In this document: one piece after another, positions 10,954 to 22,700 of the stretch
Numbering within the stretch: position 1 is the first letter of the stretch
How the letters are laid out: every line of letters begins with the position of its first letter
Assembly: GCF_000002425.4 (NCBI RefSeq)
Contig: NC_037270.1
Span: forward strand, 13,938,445 to 14,002,444
DNA from: Physcomitrium patens
Taxonomy: Eukaryota > Streptophyta > Bryopsida > Funariales > Funariaceae
DNA length: 64,000 bases
Reading direction: 5' to 3'
The notes under the pieces: model-generated
What the model was told of the DNA's origin: nothing
Database searches by the model: none
The model's input: only the letters and a program-made list of their open reading frames with translations
Program-made: the position numbers and the translations under genes

Positions 10954-11021
10954 AATAGTACAACTCCTAATGCAAAGTCAATAGCATTAGTCTCTAAATA
11001 GAAGGACTTCATGAAATTTAG
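10954..11021 (-). pseudogene. RNase H start of element C
   Basis: The minus strand reads LNFMKSFYLETNAIDFALG, matching FxKPFxLETDASDFALGAVL with the catalytic D replaced by N (G to A). Confidence 0.7.
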
Positions 11022-11239
11022 ATATAATAAGATTAGAATTGTAGTAAAAGTTGCCTTCAAATCTTGAATAGCTTTTTGTGCTTGAGATTCCTATTCTAAT
11101 TTATATTTAGATGTCAATCAAGTGAAAGGAACAAAAAATTAGGAGTAATTCTTGATAAATATCTAATAAAAATTAGCTAATTTAAAAAAATATCATACAT
11201 CTCATATTATCTTTGAAGTTCTTCACTCCGTTATAGCTT

Positions 11240-11700
11240 GAAGTTTCTTCGAGTTCATTGACAAGCCTTCATTTGATATAATATATTCAAGAAATTTTAC
11301 TTTTGGCTTATAGAGTTTATATATATTTTTTAATTTGGCATATAATCCTATATCTTGTAGTTTTTGTAAGACTAATCATTTTATATTTTTTATATTTTTC
11401 AAGAGTCTTTGAGTAGATTAAGATATCACCAACATAGCAAACAAAAAACTTATTTAAGAATCTTCAAAAAATCATTATTAATCAAATGTTGGAATATAGT
11501 TAGAGTATTTATCAATCCAAATAGCATGACATAATATTCAAAATATCTGTATCTTATTCAAAATATTTTCTTCCATTCATCTCCTTCTTTAATCCACACC
11601 AAATTATATGTTGTATGAAGATCTATTTTGGTGTAGGTCTTAGCTTGATCGATTCTTCACCATTATTTTATTGATGGTGTAAAAATCAATAGACATTTGC
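11240..11700 (-). pseudogene. Reverse transcriptase of element C
   Basis: The active-site box reads FCYVGDILIYSKTL, with the YVGD tetrapeptide at 11436-11425 where functional enzymes have YxDD. The first aspartate is lost. Other RT blocks can be followed with shifts from about 11700 to 11240. Non-functional. Confidence 0.75.
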
Positions 11701-12129
11701 AAAGATCCATTTTTTTCTTCATGAAAAGTATTGGTGCATGTGTTGAAGATTTATAATACTAAATAAAGTTTTTTGTAAAGTTTTTTATCAATATAATCCT
11801 TCAATACCAAAAGCTTGTTCTATAATAGGTTGTAAATTGGACCAAATGGTGGTTGAACCCCTTCTTGAAGATCAATGGCACAATCATATGGTCAATGTTC
11901 TAGCAATATATTAGCATTATTTTTTTAAAGACATCTTGAAATTCTTTATATTGCTTTAAGATAGTAACTAGCAAGCTTGTTTCTTCACAAGCTAGAGTTG
12001 CAAAAATAAAAAATGGCATTTCTTTCTTAGATGTCTTCATAAAAGCCTTTGATCATAGAAATAAGGGCTTTGTTGTTGATGACTTCTTGATAGATTTTGC
12101 CTAAAGGAATTTTATAGGAAATTCAATCT

Positions 12130-12265
12130 TATGAAACCTCTAATATATAAATGGATTATATCTTTCTAACCACAAAAGTCCTAAAATGATAGGATTGGAG
12201 AGGGTTTTAATAATATTGAATACTATTTTGCTACTATAGCCCTCAAATGATATTTCTAGCGGTAT
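12130..12265 (-). pseudogene. Protease-RT junction of element C
   Basis: The minus strand reads VFNIIKTLSNPIILGLLWLE then RYNPFI, the same NPIILGxxWLxxxNPxI block as element A at 6742-6539. Similarity to retrotransposon sequence stops within about 30 bases upstream. Confidence 0.75.
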
Positions 12266-12290
12266 AATTTCATGAATAATATTGCTTGAA

Positions 12291-15127
12291 AATAAATATT
12301 ATAAAATATTATTTTTAATAATCTATTTTTATAATAAAGAATCAATAGAAATATTTAATATTTAAAGAAAAAACCAACATAAATACATATTTTATCTTTA
12401 GTTCTATTTAAAAATTTTATAGTTAATAATTTTTTTAATATAGAATTTTTTTTTTGCTAAAAAATACTTTCTAAATCTTATAATTTTAAAGAAATAAACT
12501 TATATTTTAGATAATATAAAATAGTAAAAAATCATTAAAAAAATAAATATTATTCTAAAATAAAAGAATATTTAAAGGAGATGTTTAATTCTTAGATACT
12601 ATATGAATGATATGCATCTTTATTAAAAATTTATTAAAGAATTAGATAACTCAATTTAATATTAACAAAATACTTGACCTTAGATTATTAGAGAAGATGG
12701 ATCAGATGTTATATTTTAGAGGAAGATCTATGGAAGATTCACAAGTAGTCTTTTCCTTGTAAATTTCCTTTGACCATATTGTAAAAGAATCAAGGTTGTG
12801 CATGTATAGATTGTGACTTGTAAAAAGAAAATTTAAATATATTTAAAGATAATTCTTAGATAAGTAGAACATTACTTGGAGCTCATATTTAATATTTGAA
12901 TTAAAAATAACCTGGATTAGAAGGAGAGAAGAACAATGGAAATATAAAAAAATAAACAAAAAGATTATATTTTCTATTTTTTAAAATTTAGTCACATGTG
13001 AGATTAAATACGAAGACGTTTTAGTATTACCTATAAGATTAAAGTGTCTCAATGTAAGAAAAGATATGCAGATTTAGACTTACATGTTAAAGTTAGACTA
13101 GTTGCTTGCTTGTACTTGTTTTAAGATTTTTAAAGTAATTATTGTTGCATTTGTAGATGCATAAATTGAATTATGCTAAAAAAAAATAGGCTTATTTATT
13201 CTTTGTGAAGATTGGATTTTTAAAATAATTTATTAATAGAGCCACTATTTGTCGTATTAAAAAAATATTTAGACAAATTTATTAGATTTTAGATCATATT
13301 AATATAATTTTTTGTGTATTGTGATATAATATATTATTACTAATTAATTCATTTCTTGCTTAAGAATGTCGACATCAACATCAATCAAAAAATTATATAA
13401 AAAAATAAATTAAACCTATGAAATTTTAATATATTTAAAGATAATGACTTTGTTTAGAAATCTCTCATTGTAATTAATGTAATAGTATTGATGTAACTAA
13501 AATATAAATACGATTAAACTATTTATACATTTACCATTCCTTATATCAAGTTAGTATTAATGGTTTGATAGACTAAAATATTGTATTATTTTAATCCTTA
13601 AAGTTATCTAGTGTATGAGGCAAATTATAGACTTGGTGCCTTAACTTGCTCAAGATTAAGTCTCTGTACTTGTAGACTTGCATTGAAAAAAAATTAATTT
13701 AATCCTAAAATTTGTGAAACCTTATTATAAAATTAAATAATTTGAAATATAGTAGCATATTTTAAAATCATTGCAAAAGTTTAGAGATTTTTGAAGCCAA
13801 GTTTAGAATAAAAATGTCTTGAATTAAAAAAGAAGATACAACAAATATGAATCGGATTGTAAAGGTGGCTAGTTTACTATTACTTGGGGCCAATTTTTTG
13901 ATATACTGTTAGTTTCCTAACAATGCTAGATATGCCTAAGAAAGTTTATGAAGCTTTTAATGGTTGTGATTTTCAAGATTTTGATGTAAAAAATGTTGTT
14001 TATGAGATTTTTATTTGTTAAAAAATAGATACATAATTTTATAGTAATTTTATTTGGTATTATTAATAGTAATTGCTTTATATATTAGAAAAACAAAAAA
14101 GCTTGTAATTGAGTCAAAAAAAGAATTAGGGCATTAATTTATAAATCCCTAATATAATTTAAGCTTATTATATGAAGATTCTTGCTTCCATATAAAATCA
14201 CAACATTACAAAACTATGCAAACTATTGAATTTATATTATATGTAAAAAATATTAAAAAATAAAAATAATCTAATAAGTTAAAAAAAAAATCAATGAATT
14301 TTAAGGTTATTAATTTTAAACTTAATTTAATTACAATTTTATTAGATTTAAAATATTAAATATCAACATTGCTAATAATCTTTTCTTTTTTCTTTACAAA
14401 AAATATATATACAAAATATTATTTTTTTTAAATTATTAAGATATCTAAATTTAAATTTAAAATAGAATCAAAATTTCTAAATGGTATAATTTTTTTTAAA
14501 AAAATTTAATTAAAATTTTTTCAACTATTGAAATATTAAAATAAATCAAATTTGAAAAATATATATAAGATTAAAAAGACCTATTCAATATGATTTAAAA
14601 TATTGTAAAATTGTATCAATGTATATGAAAGTAATTTGTGCAAAAGATTGTTATAAATTTTTTTTATAAATTACATTATAATACAATCTTTCTACTTAAA
14701 TTTCTAATATATCTATGCATCAATAGAAAACACAACAAGAACAAGATTATTCCCTTTGTTTTTACACTTCAAGACCAAATTTACAATGCTTTTTGGTAAA
14801 AAATGATATACATCACAATAGATTTTTTTAAAATAATAATAGTAAAATAAAAACTTATGAGATAATTTTAAAACTTTGGATTTATGTTTCAAACTTGATG
14901 TAGCATTTAATTTTTAGATTTTAGATTTTATCTTCATCCAATCTTTTCTCTCTAATCTTTGACTTGATGCTGTAATATTTTGCTCACCTCCTGTTTCAAC
15001 ACTTCTATTGTTAGCAGTAAGATTCCAACCCAATAGAATCATAATTCTTAAGTTTTTGTTCGTATCCAGTAATTCTTATTCTGACAGGGATTCTTTTGAA
15101 GCGTTCTACATTGTTGTGCACACACAC

Positions 15128-15128
<1 letters not shown>
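12291..15128. other. AT-rich gene-free DNA
   Basis: Very AT-rich with stops in all frames and many A or T runs. I see no gene, LTR or repeat with a second copy. Composition changes to GC-balanced near 14.95 kb. Confidence 0.6.
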
Positions 15129-15165
<37 letters not shown>

Positions 15166-15184
15166 ATGAATGAATGAATGAATG
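15129..15184. repeat. Compound microsatellite (GATA)9-(AATG)5
   Basis: Nine perfect GATA units (15129-15164) followed directly by five AATG units (15165-15184). It marks the AT-rich to GC-balanced boundary. Confidence 0.98.
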
Positions 15185-16201
15185 TATTTTCTGTTCATCT
15201 TCGTCATCTTCTGAGCATGAATATGAACTGCTTGTTGGGGACTTGAAGTCACTTGTTGCTGTTCTCGCCATGAAACTAAACGCAGTCAAATCACAGTTTT
15301 GTCGTCAACAATCAACGCGTTTGTGGGTGACTGTCATTTCACATGCAAGGCTTGACTCAGAGATCACGGATGCTGCAAGCTTCGAGACTCTGCTTGATCT
15401 CGAAATGAGTTGCGCTAATCGCACGATTTCAATGTTCATGTGTTCGGACAGCACCTGATGTGTTTGATTCATGGGAACTTGTCGCGTTGCCGTTCCTCTT
15501 GAATGCGGAATCACAATGAAGGCACAAGTTATGGGAGCTTCAAAATAATTCCCTTACCCGGTGGCAGATACTGCCAGTCGTATGCTTCCGAAGCTTGTGA
15601 TCACACGAGAGTTGCTTTTAAGCCCATGGCGTAGTGACAGCCATTGATGAAGTGCAGTGCATTCAGACTTTTCATGAAGCGATCTTCAGAGGAAAATGGT
15701 GCTAAACTGCCTGCATAACAGCTCTACATATTGATGAGCACTCTCAGGGAGCTCAACGTCTCAACCAACAGAGGAAGAAGAATTCATACGAGACTCTTTA
15801 AATCTCTTTCAAAAAGATGCGAGATTTGAAGACCCACATACCCAGTTGACGAAAGCTAAAACTTGTATTTACTGCACGTAACCAAACTCCTGTACAATTA
15901 TCCTTATCCCTTGCTTCATACTCTCTTTTACAACGAAGTTCCAGAAGTAGACATCACAATGCCGGCGATCTGAAATTCCTCCCTCCATTGCAAACGATGG
16001 CAGGGTTGTGAGAGCAGCAATAAGACAAGCTTTTCAGTAGCATACAATTGCAGTTGTGACACTATTCATGTGCACAACAGTTGATGATTCTGTTACGATT
16101 GAGAAGAGATTGTGGAATCGGAAATTCAAGTCACAGGTAAACTTTTACCAGTTCGTCGCGAGTTCCATCCTTCGCAATTGGAGGACTACAACCCCATGAA
16201 A

Positions 16202-16240
<39 letters not shown>

Positions 16241-16970
16241 AGAAGTTACATATAACCTGAGCAATTACCTGTCGACCTTCGGAATGCATCAATTCCAAGA
16301 CGTGACATTCTGAGCCGACTCAGCTGCCGAGTTTGTGACGTCCCGCTTCTGCAAACAAGGGCCTTGTCTCTTCCTTGAATATGTGACACTGGTCTGCACA
16401 TGGGCAGGCGCAGGTTCTCGCTGCAGTACAAAACAACCAGAATAACCCTGGACAGCTTTGAGTACAGCGTTACTCCTAAAGCTTACTGCCAGCTTCGAGT
16501 ACTTTCACCCATTGACAACGCGCTAGCCGTCACATAGCAAGTTCAAATACGTGGAGTAGAACTAATCCCAGCTGGTTTCAAAATGCCGCTTTTTAGAATT
16601 CTGCTTTACAGGACATTCACAGCACCCAATAAAATGCCATCATCGATAGGCATTGACCGGGTGAAGACGATGAGCAGGGCCCGTGCGTATCCGACCCATT
16701 TCTGCCTCATGAGGACTGGATATGGATGTAGATATGCGAAATCTGCACCTCAGGTGCTGTTGCACAATCTTGCTAGTGACTGTTTTTTTGGATGATTGTT
16801 GGGTACATGGCTTAAGAATATTGAAACTTCAAATAAGATTTTTGGCCGTCGGTGCATCCTAACCCTAGATCTCGTGATGATCTGTGCGAGTAAATTTGGG
16901 AGTTGAGATTTCGCGATTGAGAGCTGTGAAATTATTAAGCGAGGAAGTGCAATGCTGGGTAAGATGGGAA
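15185..16970. other. GC-balanced DNA, no recognised gene
   Basis: Only short overlapping frames on both strands; none is recognised or clearly favoured. A (TA)n run lies at about 16206-16237. AACCCTA at 16861-16867 resembles the core of the plant telo-box and lies 236 bases upstream of the ATG at 17097. Confidence 0.5.
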
Positions 16971-17096
16971 GATGGCATTTCTAGCGTTTGCGAACAAGAC
17001 AACGACGATCGTGCTCAGATTTGTCAAGATGATGGATAAAGGCAAGAGGGCACTGTGCCTCGCGATCCACAAATGTCCTGCCCTCCGTGAATTGGC

Positions 17097-17751
17097 ATGG
17101 TGAAGCGATCTAGACAGAAAAAAGGAACACCAACATCAGGACTCGATTGTATCATTAAGATCGATGCAGTGATTAGAGTCCTTCAGGAATGGGCAGCGCG
17201 GCACACTGAGGAAGGCTGCCAAACCGATGGGGCGAGTGATTCGCTCTTCTCCAATTTTGAGTTCATCAATTACCTGATCGACGATCTCTCAGAAACAGGC
17301 CTCTTACAAGACTGTCTCTTGGAACGGAACACAGGTAACCAGCATCGTACAGACTGCAACATTACAATCGATCATGGTGACCCACAATAAACCAGTTCAT
17401 AGAACTGAGCCGATCGATCGCTTGCTCAACTTGCAATAAGAGATGTTCTTTTTGTCTCCACATTCATAAATCACAAAGGGAAGTTCCCCCTCAAAAGAAG
17501 ATGGGATCATTCTCTGCCATTGTTGCATACTGAACAAAATTGTCGTCAGCGAAAAGAGGACCCTGCTCGTCATCGACACAGGCTGTGTACTCCGACTCCA
17601 GAGCGACCGACAAGTACAAGTCCGAGATGATGATGCACTGGCGGCAATCATCTGCAGAGGTCTCATCAGCGACAGTTCGCGATTGACGCGGTGTGACGAC
17701 AACCTCGACGACGGTGGAAACGAAAATAAATTTGCGCTGCAGATGCTTTAA
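17097..17751 (+). other. Unassigned open frames, possible two-exon gene (plus-strand reading)
   Basis: An ATG at 17097, with an in-frame stop just upstream, opens a frame beginning MVKRSRQKKGTPTSG and containing FEFINYLIDDLSETGLLQD. At GAACACAG/GTAACC it meets a possible donor (phase 1). A second frame, open until TAA at 17749-17751, includes NKIVVSEKRTLLVIDTG and RGLISDSSRLTRC. The acceptor CCTCAAAAG at about 17499 would keep the phase. I recognise no family. A 43-codon upstream ORF (16972-17103) overlaps the start. The second half mirrors an equally open minus-strand frame, so at most one reading is real. Confidence 0.2.
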
Positions 17752-18007
17752 CCGACAGCCATGCGCAATCTGGACTCAGAAATCTACCCACAGGTCTCCC
17801 ACATGAGTGTGCGCAGTCGATCAACGATTCTCGTGCCCCGATTTTGCATCTGTCAGGCCCGTAACCTGTCAGACGCCTACTGTTGAACGTGACTATATCA
17901 CACAATCTGACGGGAGAAAAAACAAAACCCAGCGGGATCCTATGCTTTAGTACCTCGCCCACTAATGGGGTGATGCCGACGCGATCAATTGCGTTTCTCA
18001 ATTCCAT
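17491..18007 (-). other. Unassigned open frames, possible two-exon gene (minus-strand reading)
   Basis: ATG at 18007 opens MELRNAIDRVGITPLVGE, ending at a GAG/GTACTA donor (exon 18007-17954, phase 0). An acceptor GCATCTGCAG opens exon 17736-17491, phase 0, beginning RKFIFVSTVVEVVVTPRQS. It includes CRQCIIISDLYLSVALESEY and ends DPIFF at a TGA. The product would be 99 residues, acidic toward its end. I do not recognise it. It overlaps the plus-strand candidate in mirrored codon phase. Transcript data would decide between the two readings or reject both. Confidence 0.25.
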
Positions 18008-20183
18008 GACGATCGTGTATCTCTAACGGCAGACGTTCTGGTAATCGGTTCTCTCTCGTCCAAGTCGTCCACTGATTAGGTGACTGTGTTGCGCCTGTCA
18101 AGGTCGTGCACGGAGCCGAGAAAGACAGAGGGTTGTTGTTGGTGAGTTTTCCTTAATAAACTGCTGCACTGTGCAACGCCACAAACCGATTCATATTACC
18201 TTCAAACCAATAGACCTAAACCTGGAGTCGCGGCTTCTCGACATTCTCACCGATTGTTGGTACACCGTCAGTGCAAATGCGGTGAATTTCAAAGCAGCCG
18301 TTTACCTTGCCAAGCAATCAGCAAATGTATGATCCAATCGGAGGAGGTGGGAGCATCGTTGCTGGGACCCAATTGTCCGACTGGTCTCACCTCAAAGGAC
18401 ACTCGCCAAGATGTTCAACCCACTTAGCGAGCTGTTCAGAACATGTCACACACATGATCAATCAGCTACCCCTGACAGGGGGGGATCATCCAGCAGATTC
18501 CAATCCTACGCCCTCATTCGTCCCCCACTTTGACCACTACTAACAAGAGTCGAAACGTTACCCCTTTGCGGGTGGTGCATACATTGCTGAATTGTGTAGA
18601 TGATGGTCTATCATAAGGCAATTGGTAGTAGCCAGTACTGGTGGACATCCACCAAATAGCTATCTGACTCCGCCAACAGACCACCAACTGCAGACCTGCA
18701 ACATGTAGACATGCAGAAGGAATAGCAGGAAAGGCCACTGTTTGGGCAGGAGGGCCATTATGACGGATTTGTCTTGGACGCTACCGCAATCTTGCGAGCA
18801 GGCAAGACGACTGGCAATGCCTGCTGTGTAGGGAGGAAGAGAGAGGGAGAGAGGGAGAGAGGTGAGGGTTAGGGGTTGTGGGTGAGATGAAGGGGGTGAT
18901 GATAGAGCTTGTAGGTGGATTGGCTGGCCCAGGGGTGTCAGCGGATTGCGAGGCGTATCGGAGGCTGATTTGGTACGGAGTCGCAGTTCGTGTCACGACA
19001 GACAAGTGTGCGGACTAGCCTTACAATTACCGCATGTTTAGGGGTGGGAGAGACTTCCCCCTCAGAGACCAAGTGCATTGAAAATGATTAACCCATCTTG
19101 TGTACTTGCGGTGCACTTGCGTCTACGCTTTCGACGAGGGAATTTGGTCGACTTTGCCGTATCTTTGCGACTGAGCAGCCAATCGGGAAACGCGGGTCCG
19201 GAAGCCAGAGGGTTACATTCTTGCTCACCCCAAATCCCGCGCACCGTTCTGACTCTCACGCGGACTACCAGCTTACACACTCGCACAACAATTTTTTATA
19301 TATATATATTAAAAAACTGGATAAGTCTCACAAGTCTAGTGTTAGCTTCGCCAAGAGAATCTTCAGCACACTTTGATGCTGCGCCGCTGCAAATCTCACT
19401 GGCTTGCCAACACTAATCCTGACCCCCCCCCCCCCGCCAGCTGCTGATCCACGGCAACTCAACCAGGATCATCTCTGTAATCACGACTCACCCACATGAA
19501 AATACTCGGGATTTACGATGTCTGTATTGTGCACAATTGACGTCGGACGACTTCATCACAATCCTTGACACATACGGATGTCCAGGGAATCGAGTCAAGC
19601 GACTGGCAAACGTCACGCCGGGTACAAGAGCTTGTGCAGCGGTTTTTGTTGCGTCATGAAGTAGCGAACCAAGACATTCCCCACTCCCCCCTCCCACTTC
19701 GAACCCAGCTCACCACTCTCACAACCTTGCGAGGTGTCGACACCGTGGCCTTGATCTGGAACTGGACGATACGGCCTACCCCGTCCCATTGAAAGAAGGA
19801 AAGGTGCTTGGCCTGCATCATACAACTTCTGTGGGAGCTTCCAGGGGCTCGGCAAATTATTGATAGTCTTTGTCATCGATGTAATTAAGCAATGTGCTGG
19901 CGTCCAGGACGCTCAGGTCACAGTTCCGGTACTTGGGGCTACTACAAGTAACAAAGTATTGCGTTGCAGAGGTGGCCAAAAACAGCTTCGCAACCGTGAC
20001 CACGATGGCTCTTTGCACCGTTTTTGTATCAGATGCCTCGGCTCCGCCACCGCCCGAATCCCCTTTTTCTTTTGTCTTGCAGGTGGATTGGCACACACCT
20101 CCGCCACAGGATCAGTACCCCCTCCACCACCTCTGAAATATAGACGCGCGGGGACGCTTCATCGATCGGACTTTTGCAGCAAA
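18008..20183. other. GC-balanced DNA with open frames of unclear status
   Basis: No recognised gene. A minus-strand frame open to a stop at 19857 contains AIVVTVAKLFLATSATQYF and then NCDLSVLDASTLLNYI, but has no clear start, splice pair or family. A run of 13 C lies at 19423-19435. Confidence 0.35.
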
Positions 20184-20192
20184 TTAGGGTTT
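20184..20192 (-). promoter_or_regulatory. Exact telo-box (AAACCCTAA on the minus strand)
   Basis: The plus strand reads TTAGGGTTT. Telo-boxes near start sites are common in plant housekeeping promoters. If functional it would point to minus-strand transcription into the open frames at 20.1-17.5 kb. A single 9-base match is weak evidence. Confidence 0.25.
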
Positions 20193-20643
20193 CGAGCTGG
20201 GCGATGGCTGTGCTTGACTCCATAGTAATGCAAGGCATGAGGTGATTCACCTTCAAAAACAAAAAAGAAAACACTGAACAATGGAGAAGGAGAAGAATTT
20301 TTTGGAAGGTGACGAATGTGGAGTTTTGCAATGGAAATGAATGGTGGAAAGAATAGTTGAGTGGGAAAAAGGGTTTTGGTTTTTTGTAGTTTTGTTTTTT
20401 TGTGTGTGTTTTAATTTTTTTTCATCAAGGGGGGGATAATTGGAATAGGATTGGACTTGTGTGAAGGTTAATACTTTTGGTGTGTGTGAGCAACCAAGCC
20501 AATCATGCATGAAGGGATATAATCATAATAGAAATAATTTGGTAGTATAAGTTTCTAGTGTGGTCAAAACAGATGGAGGTCAAAGATTATGAAGGGTGAT
20601 GATTGTATAGAAGTGACAAGGATGGGAGGATTATATGTATATT

Positions 20644-20645
<2 letters not shown>

Positions 20646-20675
<30 letters not shown>

Positions 20676-20692
20676 GATGGATTAATATGTAG

Positions 20693-20723
<31 letters not shown>

Positions 20724-20912
20724 TAAGGAAATGATAAAGCAACCCAAATTTTTACTAAATCAATCCACATGTTTAAACCATCATTGTATCCTTTCAACCA
20801 TGTTTTTGTTTCCAAGCCATTTCCTTATTCCCAATGGTCAACCTTGTTTTTGACGTTCCCAACCTCTTGCCCTGTCTTTGGTAACGGTTGGAAACATCGA
20901 GAACAAGGGTGT

Positions 20913-20937
<25 letters not shown>
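20646..20937. repeat. Cluster of (TA)n tracts around a MITE-end fragment and hairpin
   Basis: TA runs at about 20646-20666, 20694-20719 and 20911-20937. Between them, 20737-20790 contains TTTTACTAAATCAATCCA, an exact match to the left end of the MITE-like copy at 52861. No matching right end was found, so it is at most a fragment. A hairpin at 20842-20908 is described in the findings. Confidence 0.6.
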
Positions 20938-20945
<8 letters not shown>

Positions 20946-21423
20946 ACTATTTTTTAGTTTTGATTTATAATATATTTAAATAAGTAAATAAATTGTGATA
21001 TTTAAAACTATGCTAAAATATTTTTATTTTAAATATTTTCTAAAAGAATTAAATAGTCATTGGATTGTGCTTTGTTCATAAATAAATATAAAGAAAAATA
21101 AATAAAGTTGTGTGTTGTAATGAACAATCACAACAATGAATAAAAAGATTGTATTATTGCTTTAAAAATGTATAATTTAATGAACTTTTTAAATTTATAT
21201 AAAATTATTTTTTACTATTTTTGAATTTAAGTAATTTTAGATTTTATATTATGATATTATTTTGGAAATTATTTTTGAGATTATTAAGTTTGATTTCCTT
21301 CATTGAATATGTTTTTTTTAGCAATAATGTTGATTTTTTGATATGTATACTAGAATCTTGGTTTAAAGGTTGCTTACAAAAAAATTATTGATATGATTCT
21401 TATTTTTTTTACTTTAAAATCTC

Positions 21424-21459
<36 letters not shown>

Positions 21460-22700
21460 GTAATTTATTTCTTTACATTTCATTAATATTATTTTCCAAT
21501 AATTGCTCATAACAAAATTAAAAGAATTAAGTATTAATGCAACAATAAAAGAAAACATTACCAAATCCAAGTTCAAACATTAAATAAAATTTTACCCAAA
21601 AAGTCATAGATTTACAAAGTCATTAAATCTAAGTAATTGGTATAAAATTACTACAATAAATATTCTTATTTATTTATTTTTAATAATTTAATATGTTGCA
21701 TTCTGAATTAGCTTTATATTTTAAAAAACATGTAATAACATAACAACTAATATATTTTTGTTTGTAGGTATTTGTTACATAGAATGCATACATTCTTTCT
21801 TTAGCTATCATTATTTATTACATTAGTTTTTCAACCAAGATCTTGAATATCTATACATATATGTATACTACTTAACAAAAAACATTCTTCAAATCAAATC
21901 AATAAAAAAATTAATGATAACATATAAGCTCTCATACCTTTTAAGACTAGTGTTATATCAATAGTGGTCCTTATTTAACATAAGTCACTCACAATTTGAA
22001 AGACCAGTTTATATCACCTTAGGAATGTTATTGATATGCTATGATATCATTGCTCATTTTAAACATTTGAAATTTGAAATAATTTGAATTCTAAAGATAA
22101 AATTTTATAATTGCTTGTTGGAAGATATTAGCTCTATTCTATGTTTTATTTCCATTAAGTTTCTTCCTTGGCATCTTCCAAATTTTTCAAGACTTTTGAC
22201 TTTTGTAAGACTTATATCTTTTGATATAAGAGGTGGATATTTGATATAAGTGCTTATATTCTTTGAAATCAGGAAGGCATACATCACAATATCCACCATT
22301 TTTAAAATTTTTGACCCCCATAATGATTCATCATTTTAGATGTATTATTTTATTCATAAATCAAAGAAAATCACTTCCTGAAAATATTTTTTAAAATTTA
22401 AATAATGTATACTTGTTAAAAATAATTTTATTATAATTTCAATATATATACTTCCATTTAGTAGACAGATACAAGTTGAGATTATATATATATATATATA
22501 TATATACACATACACACATGTCTGACTTATTAAAAGTTTTAAAACTACATATATCAAAAACTACATGTCATGACTTTTAGAAACGGTGTTTAAAGGACAG
22601 CATAGAAGTAAAAAAAAAAAACAATTATGAATAAATAAATAAAATAAAAACATTTTGGCATATACTGTGAGTATAGTGTCATTGTGCTCTCAATGTAGCG
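20938..22700. other. AT-rich gene-free DNA
   Basis: Very AT-rich, with (TA)n at about 21427-21455 and 22484-22504. No gene or recognisable element seen. Confidence 0.6.

Larger units (their letters stand above)
9047..12290 (-). mobile_element. Second degenerate chromovirus pol (element C), truncated
   Basis: Minus-strand remnant, in order: protease-RT junction (12265-12130), reverse transcriptase (about 11700-11240), RNase H (11021-10954), integrase zinc finger (10366-10249), integrase core (10176-10046), chromodomain (9232-9167). No LTRs, gag or primer site were found; similarity ends abruptly near 12290. It is related to element A but not the same copy, as the motif variants differ. All parts contain stops. 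Confidence 0.8.
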
